In this document: positions 26,830 through 34,781 of the stretch, in pieces
Numbering within the stretch: the stretch's first letter is position 1
Layout: every line of letters starts with the position of its first letter
Assembly: GCA_902778455.1 (NCBI GenBank)
Contig: CACYXR010000010.1
Location: forward strand, 1 to 64,000
Direction: 5' to 3'
Source of the DNA: an uncultured Selenomonadaceae bacterium
GTDB taxonomy: Bacteria; Bacillota; Negativicutes; Selenomonadales; Selenomonadaceae
DNA length: 64,000 bases
Made by a program: the position numbers and the translations under genes
The notes under the pieces: model-generated
What the model saw: only the letters and a program-made list of their open reading frames with translations
The model's database searches: none
Told to the model about the DNA's origin: nothing

Positions 26830-28086
26830 ATGTATATCAATAGAGATATAGAAAGAATATTACTTGATGCTGCGGAGTCTTTTCAAGTAATAACTATATA
26901 TGGGAGTCGTCAGGTAGGCAAGTCAACTACTGTGGATCAATTATTTGGAGACACCTTTGAAACTGTGACACTTGATGATACAGAAGAATTGGATATGGCA
27001 TTGTCAAATCCCAAAGCATTTTTTGAATCTCATTCATGGCCTCTGATCATTGATGAGGTACAAAAAGCAGTCGGGCTGCTGAGTGAGATCAAAAAAATCG
27101 TCGACGAACAGAGACGTATCTGGATGAAGAATAATGAACCGAGAAGGCTGATGTTTGTGCTGACCGGATCGAACCAGTTTGAACTTCAGGAGGGAATATC
27201 GGAGTCTCTTGCCGGAAGGACGGCTGTTATCAACATGTCAGGTTTTACTCAGACGGAAAAATGCGGTATCAGCGGATCGTTATTTGATATTGATTTGCAG
27301 GAAATGCTGAAAAAGCAACGTAATCATAAAGATTTTTACAGAAGCAGCCAATCGATATTTGAAGATATTTTTCAAGGCGGTATGCCGGATATATGCACGG
27401 GAGAATCCAAGCGTGACATTTATTATAAGGCATACATAGATACTTATATCGAAAAAGATGTGAGAAAGCTTATCAGCGCATCCAGTGAAATGCAGTTTCG
27501 TAAGTTTATCTCCATTTTAGCACTCAGAACAGCGCAGGAGGTTGTATATAACGAAATATCCAATGCCATAGGCATAAATGTTGAAACATGCAAACGATGG
27601 ATCTCGATATTGCAGACTTCTGGGATAATTTATCTTCTTGAACCGTATATGGCATATGCATCTAAACGTATTATTAAGGCGCCTAAGTTGTATTTTATGG
27701 ATACAGGACTTTGCGCATATCTATGCAAATGGCCGAATGCTGAAATGTTGATGAGCTGTGCAATGAACGGTGCTTTCTTTGAAACATATGTGGTCAGCGA
27801 AATAATAAAGAGCTTTTACAATCATGGGATAGAACCGAATCAATATCTATATTACTACAGAGACATTGACAAAAAAGAAGTTGACATCCTTTTAGTTAAG
27901 GATGGAGCATTGTATCCCGTGGAGATCAAGAAGGGAATCGCACCGAGTAAACCCACAAAAAACTTCAATGTTCTCGCAAAGTATAATATGCCGATCAAGC
28001 AGGGGATGGTAATCGATAATGCTGACAAGATCCGGGTCTTGAATGATAACGCATTTGTTTTCCCGGTGTCTCTTTTGGGATATTAA
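26830..28086 (+). CDS. AAA ATPase with DUF4143 domain
   Basis: 418 aa. The N-terminal AAA domain has Walker A GSRQVGKST, Walker B LIIDEVQKA and sensor-like LTGSNQFEL. A winged-helix segment follows, then the DUF4143 domain, whose KKEVDILL ... YPVEIKKG resembles a PD-(D/E)xK nuclease core. The ATG at 26830 follows AAAGGGGAC; a longer in-frame extension from 26782 lacks such a site. The gene is markedly more AT-rich than its neighbours and lies between direct repeats, so it looks horizontally acquired. Family members are common in anaerobes, but their role is unproven; defence or toxin-like functions have been suggested. Confidence 0.88.
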   Translation: MYINRDIERILLDAAESFQVITIYGSRQVGKSTTVDQLFGDTFETVTLDDTEELDMALSNPKAFFESHSWPLIIDEVQKAVGLLSEIKKIVDEQRRIWMKNNEPRRLMFVLTGSNQFELQEGISESLAGRTAVINMSGFTQTEKCGISGSLFDIDLQEMLKKQRNHKDFYRSSQSIFEDIFQGGMPDICTGESKRDIYYKAYIDTYIEKDVRKLISASSEMQFRKFISILALRTAQEVVYNEISNAIGINVETCKRWISILQTSGIIYLLEPYMAYASKRIIKAPKLYFMDTGLCAYLCKWPNAEMLMSCAMNGAFFETYVVSEIIKSFYNHGIEPNQYLYYYRDIDKKEVDILLVKDGALYPVEIKKGIAPSKPTKNFNVLAKYNMPIKQGMVIDNADKIRVLNDNAFVFPVSLLGY

Positions 28087-28089
28087 AAG

Positions 28090-28200
28090 GTGACGACAGA
28101 CGTGAAGGCGGACTCGATAACGAAATTCGATTACGGTTTCGCGGCGCCGGGGCTTTCGGAGAAGGGAAAGATCAAAGAGGACAATAAAGATAAATCATAA
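28090..28200 (+). pseudogene. 3' remnant of a second copy of the secreted-protein gene
   Basis: An open frame of 36 codons plus stop that encodes the same C-terminus as the protein at 25950-26582 (KFDYGFAAPGLSEKG and the identical end DNKDKS), with differences such as DSITK for DKITQ. It starts four bases after the AAA gene stops and has no signal peptide or body. It is the trace of a former tandem paralogue or a duplicated target. Confidence 0.82.
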
Positions 28201-28254
28201 AGGTCAGGAAAAAGAAAACTCGCGGCGGCAGGGAGTCTGCTCCGCGAGTTTTCT
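28106..28254 (+). repeat. downstream copy of the ~150-bp direct repeat
   Basis: The partner of 26488-26640, in the same orientation. The small number of differences, both in codons and in the terminator loop, shows that it is not a fresh duplication. Confidence 0.88.
28215..28254 (+). terminator. intrinsic terminator, second copy
   Basis: AACTCGCGG / CCGCGAGTT followed by TTCTTTTT. It ends the AAA gene transcript ahead of the convergent deoD gene. Confidence 0.85.
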
Positions 28255-28297
28255 TTTTCCTACTTCTTCTTACTTCAAAATTTTTTGTGTGACAGTT

Positions 28298-29011
28298 TCA
28301 GTCGTCGGCGATGATCGTTTCCAGTGCAATGTGTGCCATGTCGTTGAAGGAGGTTTCGCGCTCCTTTGCGGAGGTTTCCACGCCGGTCAGGATATGGTTA
28401 CTGACCGTGAAAATGCCGAGCGCTTCGATGCGGTATTTCGCGGCGACGAGATAAAGCGCCGCCGTTTCCATTTCGGCGGCAAGCACGCCGTAGGCGGAGA
28501 GCTTATTGAGGTCGATTTCGTCATCGTACAGGCGATCCTGAGAAAGCACGTTGCCGACGTGGAAGGGAACCTTCAGAGAACGGGCGTTGGCGACGGCTTT
28601 TTCCAGCAGGGTATAAGTACCCGTCGGCGCGAAAGTCACGCCGTGGGTGAAGATGTTTCGCACCATGCTGGAATCGGTGGTCGTGGCCTGTGCGATGACG
28701 ACGTCGCGGACATGGATGGTCGTCTGGAGCGCGCCGCAGGTACCAGTGCGGATAATCTTTTTCACGCCGTAGTCCCTGATAAGCTCGGTCGCGTAGATGG
28801 ACATGGACGGCATGCCCATACCGGAGCCCTGCACGGAAACGCGGCAGCCTTTGTAGGTGCCGGTGAATCCGAGCATGTTTCGGACATGGGAGTATTCTTT
28901 CGGGTTTTCGAGAAAGGTTTCCGCGATATGCTTTGCGCGGAGCGGATCGCCCGGCATCAGGACGCGTTCGGAGATTTCGCCCGGAGTGATGACGCCAATA
29001 TGCCAACTCAT
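28298..29011 (-). CDS. deoD: purine-nucleoside phosphorylase, DeoD type
   Basis: 237 aa, the usual size of hexameric DeoD enzymes. Key segments are MPGDPLRAKHIAE (phosphate binding), GSGMGMPSMSIYA, RTGTCGAL and EMETAALY (ribose and purine site), and SNHILTG near the catalytic Asp loop. It cleaves purine nucleosides with phosphate for base salvage, which fits the purine permease at 59461. AAGGAGGT lies upstream of the ATG on the minus strand. It has its own promoter and is convergent with the AAA gene. Confidence 0.96.
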   Translation of the reverse strand: MSWHIGVITPGEISERVLMPGDPLRAKHIAETFLENPKEYSHVRNMLGFTGTYKGCRVSVQGSGMGMPSMSIYATELIRDYGVKKIIRTGTCGALQTTIHVRDVVIAQATTTDSSMVRNIFTHGVTFAPTGTYTLLEKAVANARSLKVPFHVGNVLSQDRLYDDEIDLNKLSAYGVLAAEMETAALYLVAAKYRIEALGIFTVSNHILTGVETSAKERETSFNDMAHIALETIIADD

Positions 29012-29064
29012 TTTGATGATTACCTCCTTAACGGTTGAAAACGGTAGAAATAAAATATAAATAA

Positions 29065-29093
29065 ATTATACCATTCTCGCGTCGAAAGGTCTA
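29065..29093 (-). promoter_or_regulatory. promoter of deoD
   Basis: On the minus strand an extended -10 (TG-G-TATAAT, 29070-29065) lies 17 bases downstream of TAGACC (29093-29088). The -35 is weak, but the extended -10 compensates. Confidence 0.7.
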
Positions 29094-29117
29094 TTCTTCT
29101 TCGTCGAAGGGAAATGA

Positions 29118-29146
29118 TTGATTTTCGTCAAACGCTGTGGTAAGAT
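29118..29146 (+). promoter_or_regulatory. promoter of the secG-smpB operon
   Basis: TTGATT (29118-29123), 17-base spacer, TAAGAT (29141-29146). It is divergent from the deoD promoter and about 65 bases ahead of secG. Confidence 0.65.
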
Positions 29147-29213
29147 AAAGGGCAAGTTTCATAAGGAACTGTGCAAAGTTATTTCGTAACGGTTTCTACG
29201 GGAGGATAGATTG

Positions 29214-29441
29214 GTGCTTACTGCTTTGATGGTGCTTGACGCATTGGTTGCGATTGTTTTGATTGCCGCGGTGCTTGGACAGGAGCCGAAGTCGGCCGGA
29301 ATGGGGGGCATGGACGGCGGCGGGAATACCGTTTTCAGCGGGCAGGTACGCGGCATGGACGCGCTTTTGGCGCGCGTGACGATGGTATTTGCCGCCTTGT
29401 TTGCGGTCATCACGCTGGCGATTGCGAAAATGACGATGTGA
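29214..29441 (+). CDS. secG: preprotein translocase subunit SecG
   Basis: 75 aa with two hydrophobic helices (LTALMVLDALVAIVLIAAV and MVFAALFAVITLAIA) around a Gly-rich loop (GMGGMDGGGNTVFSG), the SecG layout. It is a small membrane subunit of SecYEG. GTG 29214 is chosen because GGGAGG lies eight bases upstream; TTG 29211 is the alternative. SecG followed by an esterase, rnr and smpB is a classic Firmicute order. Confidence 0.92.
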   Translation: MLTALMVLDALVAIVLIAAVLGQEPKSAGMGGMDGGGNTVFSGQVRGMDALLARVTMVFAALFAVITLAIAKMTM

Positions 29442-29523
29442 CAATGTTTCAAAAGCGTTCCCGGCTCCGGCTTGGGGACGCTTTCGTCATGTTGCGTGAA
29501 AAATACGGAGGGAGTGTAGAGGC

Positions 29524-30285
29524 ATGGTGCTCGACGGTGCGGAGCCGTTTTATTTTGCGGGTGGCTCGACGGGCGTCCTGCTTCTGCATGGATTGACCGG
29601 ATCGCCGGCAGAGATGCGCCTTTTGGGCGAGGCTCTTTCAAAAGAAGGTTTTACTGTGTTGGCGGTACGGTTGCCGGGGCATGGGACGATTCCCGAGGAT
29701 TTGGAGAGGGCGACGGCGGGAGATTGGCTTGCCGCGGCAATGGACGGCTACGCGATTCTCGCTTCGGATAATAGGATTGAAAAAATCGCTGTCATCGGTC
29801 ATTCGATGGGAGCGCTTTTGGCTTTGCGGCTGGCGGCGATACGGCGGATGTCGCATGTGGTTTCGGTGGCGGCTCCGTTTTTTATTCGGGAGGAGCGGGG
29901 AGTTAAGCTGTTGCCGTCCCGTGAAAAATCGAAAGGAATGTTCTTGCCGAAGAGGCAGCCAAGATTGCCCGGGATTCCGGCACGATGTCTTGTCGGATAT
30001 GCGGTTATGCCACTCCTTTCGGTGCATGAGCTGCTGTCGGTGATTCAATCGGCGAAGGAGGCGCTTCCCAAAGTAGCAGCGCCGCTGCTTGCAATACAAG
30101 GAGATCGAGACCATACGGTGGCGCCGGAGAGCGCGGAATACATCATCGAGCATACGGCGTCGAAGGAAAAATATCTTGTCCGTTTGCCGCGTACCGGGCA
30201 CCGCGTTCTGCTCGGGTTGGAGCGTGAAAGAGCATTTCGGGAAATTATTGGTTTCTTACATTCGGAGGAAAACATTGGAAGATAA
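29524..30285 (+). CDS. alpha/beta-hydrolase, carboxylesterase (Est/YvaK type)
   Basis: 253 aa, soluble. The oxyanion segment LLLHGLTGSPAEM, nucleophile elbow GHSMGAL, an acidic residue in IQGDRDHTV and a His in RTGHRVLL form a full catalytic set. Its place between secG and rnr matches the monoacylglycerol lipase/carboxylesterase est of Bacillus. The substrate is unknown. GGAGGGAG precedes the start, and its end overlaps the next gene by 11 bases. Confidence 0.9.
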   Translation: MVLDGAEPFYFAGGSTGVLLLHGLTGSPAEMRLLGEALSKEGFTVLAVRLPGHGTIPEDLERATAGDWLAAAMDGYAILASDNRIEKIAVIGHSMGALLALRLAAIRRMSHVVSVAAPFFIREERGVKLLPSREKSKGMFLPKRQPRLPGIPARCLVGYAVMPLLSVHELLSVIQSAKEALPKVAAPLLAIQGDRDHTVAPESAEYIIEHTASKEKYLVRLPRTGHRVLLGLERERAFREIIGFLHSEENIGR

Positions 30286-30691
30286 AGCGATGAAAAACGG
30301 TCGGGAACTGGGTGAAAATTACTGTTTTGCCTGCGGCCTTGACAATCCGTATGGATTGAAGTTGGATTTTCGGATCGAGGGAGATTGCTTCGTGACAGAG
30401 ACGACGCTTGCCCGCGAGTACCAGAGCTATACGGGCGTGGCGCATGGCGGCATCGTTTCGACGCTCCTGGACGAGGCGATGGGCGGTTATCTTGTTGCGT
30501 TGGGGGAAAAGGCGGTGACCGGGCGGCTTTCGGTTCGCTACCGGCATCCGACGCCTATTGGTGAAAGGATAAGGATTGAAGGAAAAATTGAGTCACGGCG
30601 CACTCATTTTGTGAAGATGAAGGCAATCGTCGCTTTGGAAGACGGGACGGTTACGGCGGAAGGAACGGCGGAAATGGCCGTGGTGGAGTGA
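30275..30691 (+). CDS. PaaI-like hotdog thioesterase
   Basis: 138 aa with the hotdog core: CFACGLDNPYGLKLDF, YTGVAHGGIVSTLLDEAMG (catalytic Gly-Gly and Asp region), RLSVRYRHPTPIG and a closing beta strand. It probably hydrolyses an acyl-CoA. The TTG at 30275 has GGAGGAA five bases upstream and lies inside the esterase gene; ATG 30290 is also in frame but too far from the site. It is an insertion in the usual est-rnr pair. Confidence 0.83.
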   Translation: MEDKAMKNGRELGENYCFACGLDNPYGLKLDFRIEGDCFVTETTLAREYQSYTGVAHGGIVSTLLDEAMGGYLVALGEKAVTGRLSVRYRHPTPIGERIRIEGKIESRRTHFVKMKAIVALEDGTVTAEGTAEMAVVE

Positions 30692-30695
30692 GAAT

Positions 30696-33200
30696 ATGGA
30701 AACGGAAATGAAAGATACAATATTAAGTTATATGCGCGATACGGTTCGCCGTCCGATTACGGCGGAAGCGTTGGCAGAGGAATTGGGCGTCAAGGGCGCG
30801 GCCCTGGAGCCGTTTTTTGAGGCGCTTTCGGAACTGGAGCAGACGGCGGCGGTCATTCGTAACCGCAGCGGGCTTTACGGCCTGCCGGAGCGCATGAACC
30901 TCGTGGTCGGGAAGCTCAGCATGTCGGGCAAGGGCTACGGCTTTATCATTCCCGATCTTCGAGTGAAGGAGACGGATACGGATGTTTTCGTACCGGGGGC
31001 GATGCTGGCGTCGGCGATGAACGGCGACCGCGTGGTGGCGCGCGTTACGCCGTCGGAGATTCCGGGGCGCTCCCGAGAGGGAGAGATTATCCGCATCGTG
31101 GAGCGGGCGAATACGAAAATCGTCGGCACCTTTGCCTCATCCAAATCTTTCGGCTTTGTGACGCCGGACGATCAAAAAATCGGGCAGGACATTTTTATCC
31201 CGAAGAAATCCTTCGGCGGCGCGAAAACGGGCATGAAGGTTGTCGCCGAGATTACGAAGTGGCCCGAGGGGCGGCACAGCGCCGAGGGCGCTGTAATCGA
31301 GCTTTTGGGACGTGCGGGCGATCCGGGCGTCGATGTGTTGTCCGTGATGCGTCAGTATGATCTTGTGCAGGAGTTCCCGCACGATGTGCAGGCCGAGGCG
31401 GACCGTGTGCCGCAGAAGGTGAAGCCGGACGAATACCGGGGACGCCGCGACCGGCGTGAGCTTTCGGTGGTGACGGTAGACGGCGACGACTCGAAGGATT
31501 TCGACGACGCGGTATACGCGGAGCGGCGCGCCGACGGCGGCTGGTTCCTCGGCGTCTATATCGCCGACGTCAGCTGGTATGTGCGTGAGGGGCGTCCGCT
31601 GGATCGCGAGGCGTATGAGCGCGGGACCAGCGTTTATCTCGTGGACCGTGTGATCCCTATGCTGCCTTTTGCGCTGTCCAACGGTATTTGCAGCCTGAAC
31701 CAGGGGGAGGACCGTCTCGCGATGGCCTGCGAGATGGAGCTGGACGCGAAGGGCGAGGTTACTAAATACGAGATTGTCCCGGCGGTTATCCGTGTTTATC
31801 GGCGCCTGACCTACAACGGCGTCAACGCTTTGCTGGAAGGGAAGGCGAAGGACAAGGATGAGATCCTGCCGATGATCTCGGTGCTGAAGGATCTTCGCGA
31901 CGCGCGCAAGGCATTCCGAAAAAAGCGCGGCTCGATTGATTTCAATATCCCCGAGGTCAAGGTGAAGCTTGACGACGAAGGGCATCCGATTGAGCTGATC
32001 AAGCGTACCGGCTCGGTCGCGGAGTCAATTATCGAGGAGTGCATGCTGCTGGCCAACGAGACGGTGGCCGAGCACATGGAGAAGAAGGAGCTTCCTTTTG
32101 TCTACCGCGTGCATGAGCAGCCGAACGAGGAAAAAATCGAACGGCTGAACCAGCTCCTTGCCGCGTTCGGCCAGCATATCCGCCCGAACGACAAGGGCGA
32201 GATTCAGCCGATGGACGTGCAGAAGGTCTTGGCAAAGGTCGAGGGACGCCCCGAGGAACGCATTGTCAGCACGGTTGCGTTGCGCTCGATGCAGCAGGCT
32301 CGTTACGCGGACAAGTGCCTCGGTCATTTCGGCCTTGCGGCGCACTACTATACGCATTTCACTTCACCGATCCGCCGGTATCCCGATTTGATCGTTCACC
32401 GGTTGCTTCGCGAAACCTTCGCGACGGGGACGATTCCGATAGCGAAACAAGACAAGCTGAGGGGCGTTTTGCCCGATATCGCGCAGCATTCGTCGGTGCG
32501 CGAGCGCGTGGCGGTGGACGCCGAGCGCGAGACGACGGAGATGAAGGAAATCGAGTACATGACGCAGTTTGTCGGCGAGACGTTCCCCGGCGTTATCAGC
32601 GGCGTTACGGCTTTCGGTATTTTCGTCGAGCTGGAGAACGGCGTCGAGGGGCTCGTCCATGTGTCGCGTATGGTCAACGATTATTACGAATACGTCGAGG
32701 AGCAGTATGCGCTGATCGGCGAGCGCACGAAAAAAGCCTACCGCCTCGGCGACGAGGTGGAAGTCGTGCTGGTGCGCGCCAGCGTCGAGGAGCGCAATAT
32801 CGACTTCATCCTGAAGGACAACGGCGTCTATGTTGCGGCGGACGAGAAGAAGGGCAAAGCCGCGCCGAAAAAGAAAGGCGCCGTCCGAGGTGCGAAGGCG
32901 GCGCAACAAGCGTCGGAGAAGAAGAAAGAGAAGCCCGCGGCGAAACGCAAGGGCGCATCAAAAGACGCCGCAAAGAAAAAGAGCGTCGAAAAGGCGCAGG
33001 GCAGTGCGAAATCGAAGGCTAAAAAGGGCATAAAAGAGAAAGCGGACGCGAAAAAGGCGAAGCCGACAAAATTGGCGAAGCCCGCGAAAAAAACGGAAAA
33101 ACCGGCAAAAGCGCGTCGTCGCGCCGCAAGAGCGGCCAAGAAGGACGACCTGCCCAACAGCGCCGTCTGGCCCGATCCGAAGTCTAAGCGTAAGAAGTAA
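30696..33200 (+). CDS. rnr: ribonuclease R
   Basis: 834 aa. An N-terminal winged helix (residues ~1-65) is followed by two cold-shock domains (GKGYGFIIPD and KSFGFVTPDD) and the RNB catalytic domain with DGDDSKDFDDAVYAE holding the Asp cluster. An S1 domain follows (GVISGVTAFGIFVELENGV) and then a ~120-residue Lys/Ala-rich tail (PAKKTEKPAKARRRAARAA). It is a 3'-5' exoribonuclease that digests structured RNA and acts with SmpB/tmRNA in ribosome rescue, consistent with the adjacent smpB. The basic tail is longer than in many homologues. Confidence 0.96.
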   Translation: METEMKDTILSYMRDTVRRPITAEALAEELGVKGAALEPFFEALSELEQTAAVIRNRSGLYGLPERMNLVVGKLSMSGKGYGFIIPDLRVKETDTDVFVPGAMLASAMNGDRVVARVTPSEIPGRSREGEIIRIVERANTKIVGTFASSKSFGFVTPDDQKIGQDIFIPKKSFGGAKTGMKVVAEITKWPEGRHSAEGAVIELLGRAGDPGVDVLSVMRQYDLVQEFPHDVQAEADRVPQKVKPDEYRGRRDRRELSVVTVDGDDSKDFDDAVYAERRADGGWFLGVYIADVSWYVREGRPLDREAYERGTSVYLVDRVIPMLPFALSNGICSLNQGEDRLAMACEMELDAKGEVTKYEIVPAVIRVYRRLTYNGVNALLEGKAKDKDEILPMISVLKDLRDARKAFRKKRGSIDFNIPEVKVKLDDEGHPIELIKRTGSVAESIIEECMLLANETVAEHMEKKELPFVYRVHEQPNEEKIERLNQLLAAFGQHIRPNDKGEIQPMDVQKVLAKVEGRPEERIVSTVALRSMQQARYADKCLGHFGLAAHYYTHFTSPIRRYPDLIVHRLLRETFATGTIPIAKQDKLRGVLPDIAQHSSVRERVAVDAERETTEMKEIEYMTQFVGETFPGVISGVTAFGIFVELENGVEGLVHVSRMVNDYYEYVEEQYALIGERTKKAYRLGDEVEVVLVRASVEERNIDFILKDNGVYVAADEKKGKAAPKKKGAVRGAKAAQQASEKKKEKPAAKRKGASKDAAKKKSVEKAQGSAKSKAKKGIKEKADAKKAKPTKLAKPAKKTEKPAKARRRAARAAKKDDLPNSAVWPDPKSKRKK

Positions 33201-33227
33201 AGCAAGAAGCAAGGGAGGTGCAAGCCG

Positions 33228-33701
33228 ATGGGGCAGAAGAACGCGGCGGAAAAGACCGTCTGCGAGAACCGCAAGGCGCGGCACGATTATTTCATCCATG
33301 AAACATACGAAGCGGGCATCGAGCTTTTCGGCACGGAGGTCAAGTCTCTCCGCGCGGGCCGCGCAAACCTCAAGGACGCGTATGGCGCCGTCAAAAAAGG
33401 AGAACTGTTCATAGAGGGTATGCATATCAGTCCCTATGAGCAGGGAAATATCTTCAACCGTGACCCGCTGCGCCCGAAAAAGCTGCTGATGCACAAGTCG
33501 GAGATCATGAAGCTGTTCGGCAAGACGCGGGAAAAGGGCTTCACGCTCGTTCCGCTCCGCGTCTATTTCAAGCGCGGCCGAGCGAAAATGGAAATCGCGC
33601 TGGCCAGCGGCAAGCACACCTTCGACAAAAGGCGCACGCTGGCGGACAAGGCGATGAAGCGCGACGTGGAGAGGGCGCTGAAAGAAAGACAACAGGGCTA
33701 A
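33228..33701 (+). CDS. smpB: SsrA-binding protein SmpB
   Basis: 157 aa. Shown by ARHDYFIHETYEAGIELFGTE, VKSLRAGRANLKD, HISPYEQGN and the basic C-terminal KRDVERALKERQQ tail that enters the mRNA channel. It carries tmRNA to stalled ribosomes. GGGAGGTG lies upstream of the ATG. No tmRNA gene follows within the window. Confidence 0.97.
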   Translation: MGQKNAAEKTVCENRKARHDYFIHETYEAGIELFGTEVKSLRAGRANLKDAYGAVKKGELFIEGMHISPYEQGNIFNRDPLRPKKLLMHKSEIMKLFGKTREKGFTLVPLRVYFKRGRAKMEIALASGKHTFDKRRTLADKAMKRDVERALKERQQG

Positions 33702-33713
33702 AGGCGGAAAAAC

Positions 33714-33766
33714 AAAACGGCCATGCGGCGTGTACGGAATGTACGCGGCGGCATGGCCGTTTTTCT
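33714..33766 (+). terminator. intrinsic terminator after smpB
   Basis: AACGGCCATGC and GCATGGCCGTT form an 11-bp stem around a 24-nt loop that itself contains GTGTAC/GTACGC pairs. TTTTT follows. The inverse orientation also has an A/T-rich flank, so it may serve the convergent vWA gene. Confidence 0.9.
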
Positions 33767-33797
33767 GTTATTCCCGATTGTTAAAACAAGTGTAATC

Positions 33798-34571
33798 TTA
33801 CTGCCCGTTCTTCCAATTCTCGCCTACGCTGCCGCTTTCGCGTGCTTCTTTCGCGGCTTCGCTCATGCGGGAGAATGATTCCTGCACGCCTTCGCTGTCA
33901 TGGGCGTAGTTCATCGCGTGGTCGGCACGGATTCCGATGGCGGCCGCCTCGGCGACGGAGTCGATATTAGCGCCCATGAAAATGTAATTCCAGTGATAGT
34001 CGTTCGTGGTCGATTCGATCAACGCTTTTACCGTTGCCTTGTCGTACTCGCGGCTGGCGTTTTCCAGTCCGTCGGTCATGATCATGAACAGGACGCGCCG
34101 TTTCATAGGGCAAATATTTTCCTTTTCCATCCGGCCTGCCGTTTCCATGATCGTTCGTCCGATGGCGTCCAGCAGCGCGGTTGTGCCGCGGGCGTAGTAG
34201 GTGGACGAGGTCAGCTCCGGCGCTTCCTGCAGATCGACGCCCGCTGCGATTGTCTCATACTTGTCGTCGAACAGTATCGTCGTCACCTCCGCCGTGCCGG
34301 GTTCCTGCCGCTGTTGTGCCAGGAAGGAATTATACCCGCCGATGACGTCGCCGGTGAGCTTTTGCATGGAGCCTGACCGGTCGAGGATGCAGATGATCTG
34401 GACCGGCTCTGCGGCGGTAAGTTCGCAGCTCTCTTTATGCGCATGGGGGAGCAGGACTTGCTTCACGGTTTTTTCCGGCACGTTTTCCTCCGGCGCGGCA
34501 GCCGAGGAGACCGGACACGGCCCGCTGATTGCCAGCAGCATGAACAGTATGGTCAGTAGATAACGAAACAT
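33798..34571 (-). CDS. exported von Willebrand factor type A domain protein
   Basis: 257 aa. A signal peptide (FRYLLTILFMLLAISGPCPV) precedes a vWA domain. The metal-ion site is complete: DRSGS in CILDRSGSM, a Thr in ARGTTALLDA and the Asp of MIMTDGLEN. The start at 34571 (minus strand) has AAGGAAGG upstream; an in-frame ATG at 34634 lacks one. Many cytoplasmic relatives are stand-alone vWA proteins, whereas this one is exported. Ligand and role are unknown. It is divergent from the lipase gene. Confidence 0.85.
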   Translation of the reverse strand: MFRYLLTILFMLLAISGPCPVSSAAAPEENVPEKTVKQVLLPHAHKESCELTAAEPVQIICILDRSGSMQKLTGDVIGGYNSFLAQQRQEPGTAEVTTILFDDKYETIAAGVDLQEAPELTSSTYYARGTTALLDAIGRTIMETAGRMEKENICPMKRRVLFMIMTDGLENASREYDKATVKALIESTTNDYHWNYIFMGANIDSVAEAAAIGIRADHAMNYAHDSEGVQESFSRMSEAAKEARESGSVGENWKNGQ

Positions 34572-34781
34572 GATATCAACCTTCCTTTCCGCAATGAAAA
34601 TGAGTTTTCGGCAACCGGGCTGCCCCGATTTCAAGTATATTATAACAATGTTGATGAAAAACTGGTGGTCACAATGATTTTCCCTGCGAGTGTTTTATGA
34701 TATGATGAAGTGTGATACAATATATAGATACTGAATATGTGAGAATGTGCAAAAAGAAAGGATTGCGAAAGGTTGGGCAGC

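Noticed and set aside
33702..33797. tmRNA gene (ssrA) after smpB
   Set aside because: Only a terminator is present; no tRNA-Ala-like ends or tag frame are seen.
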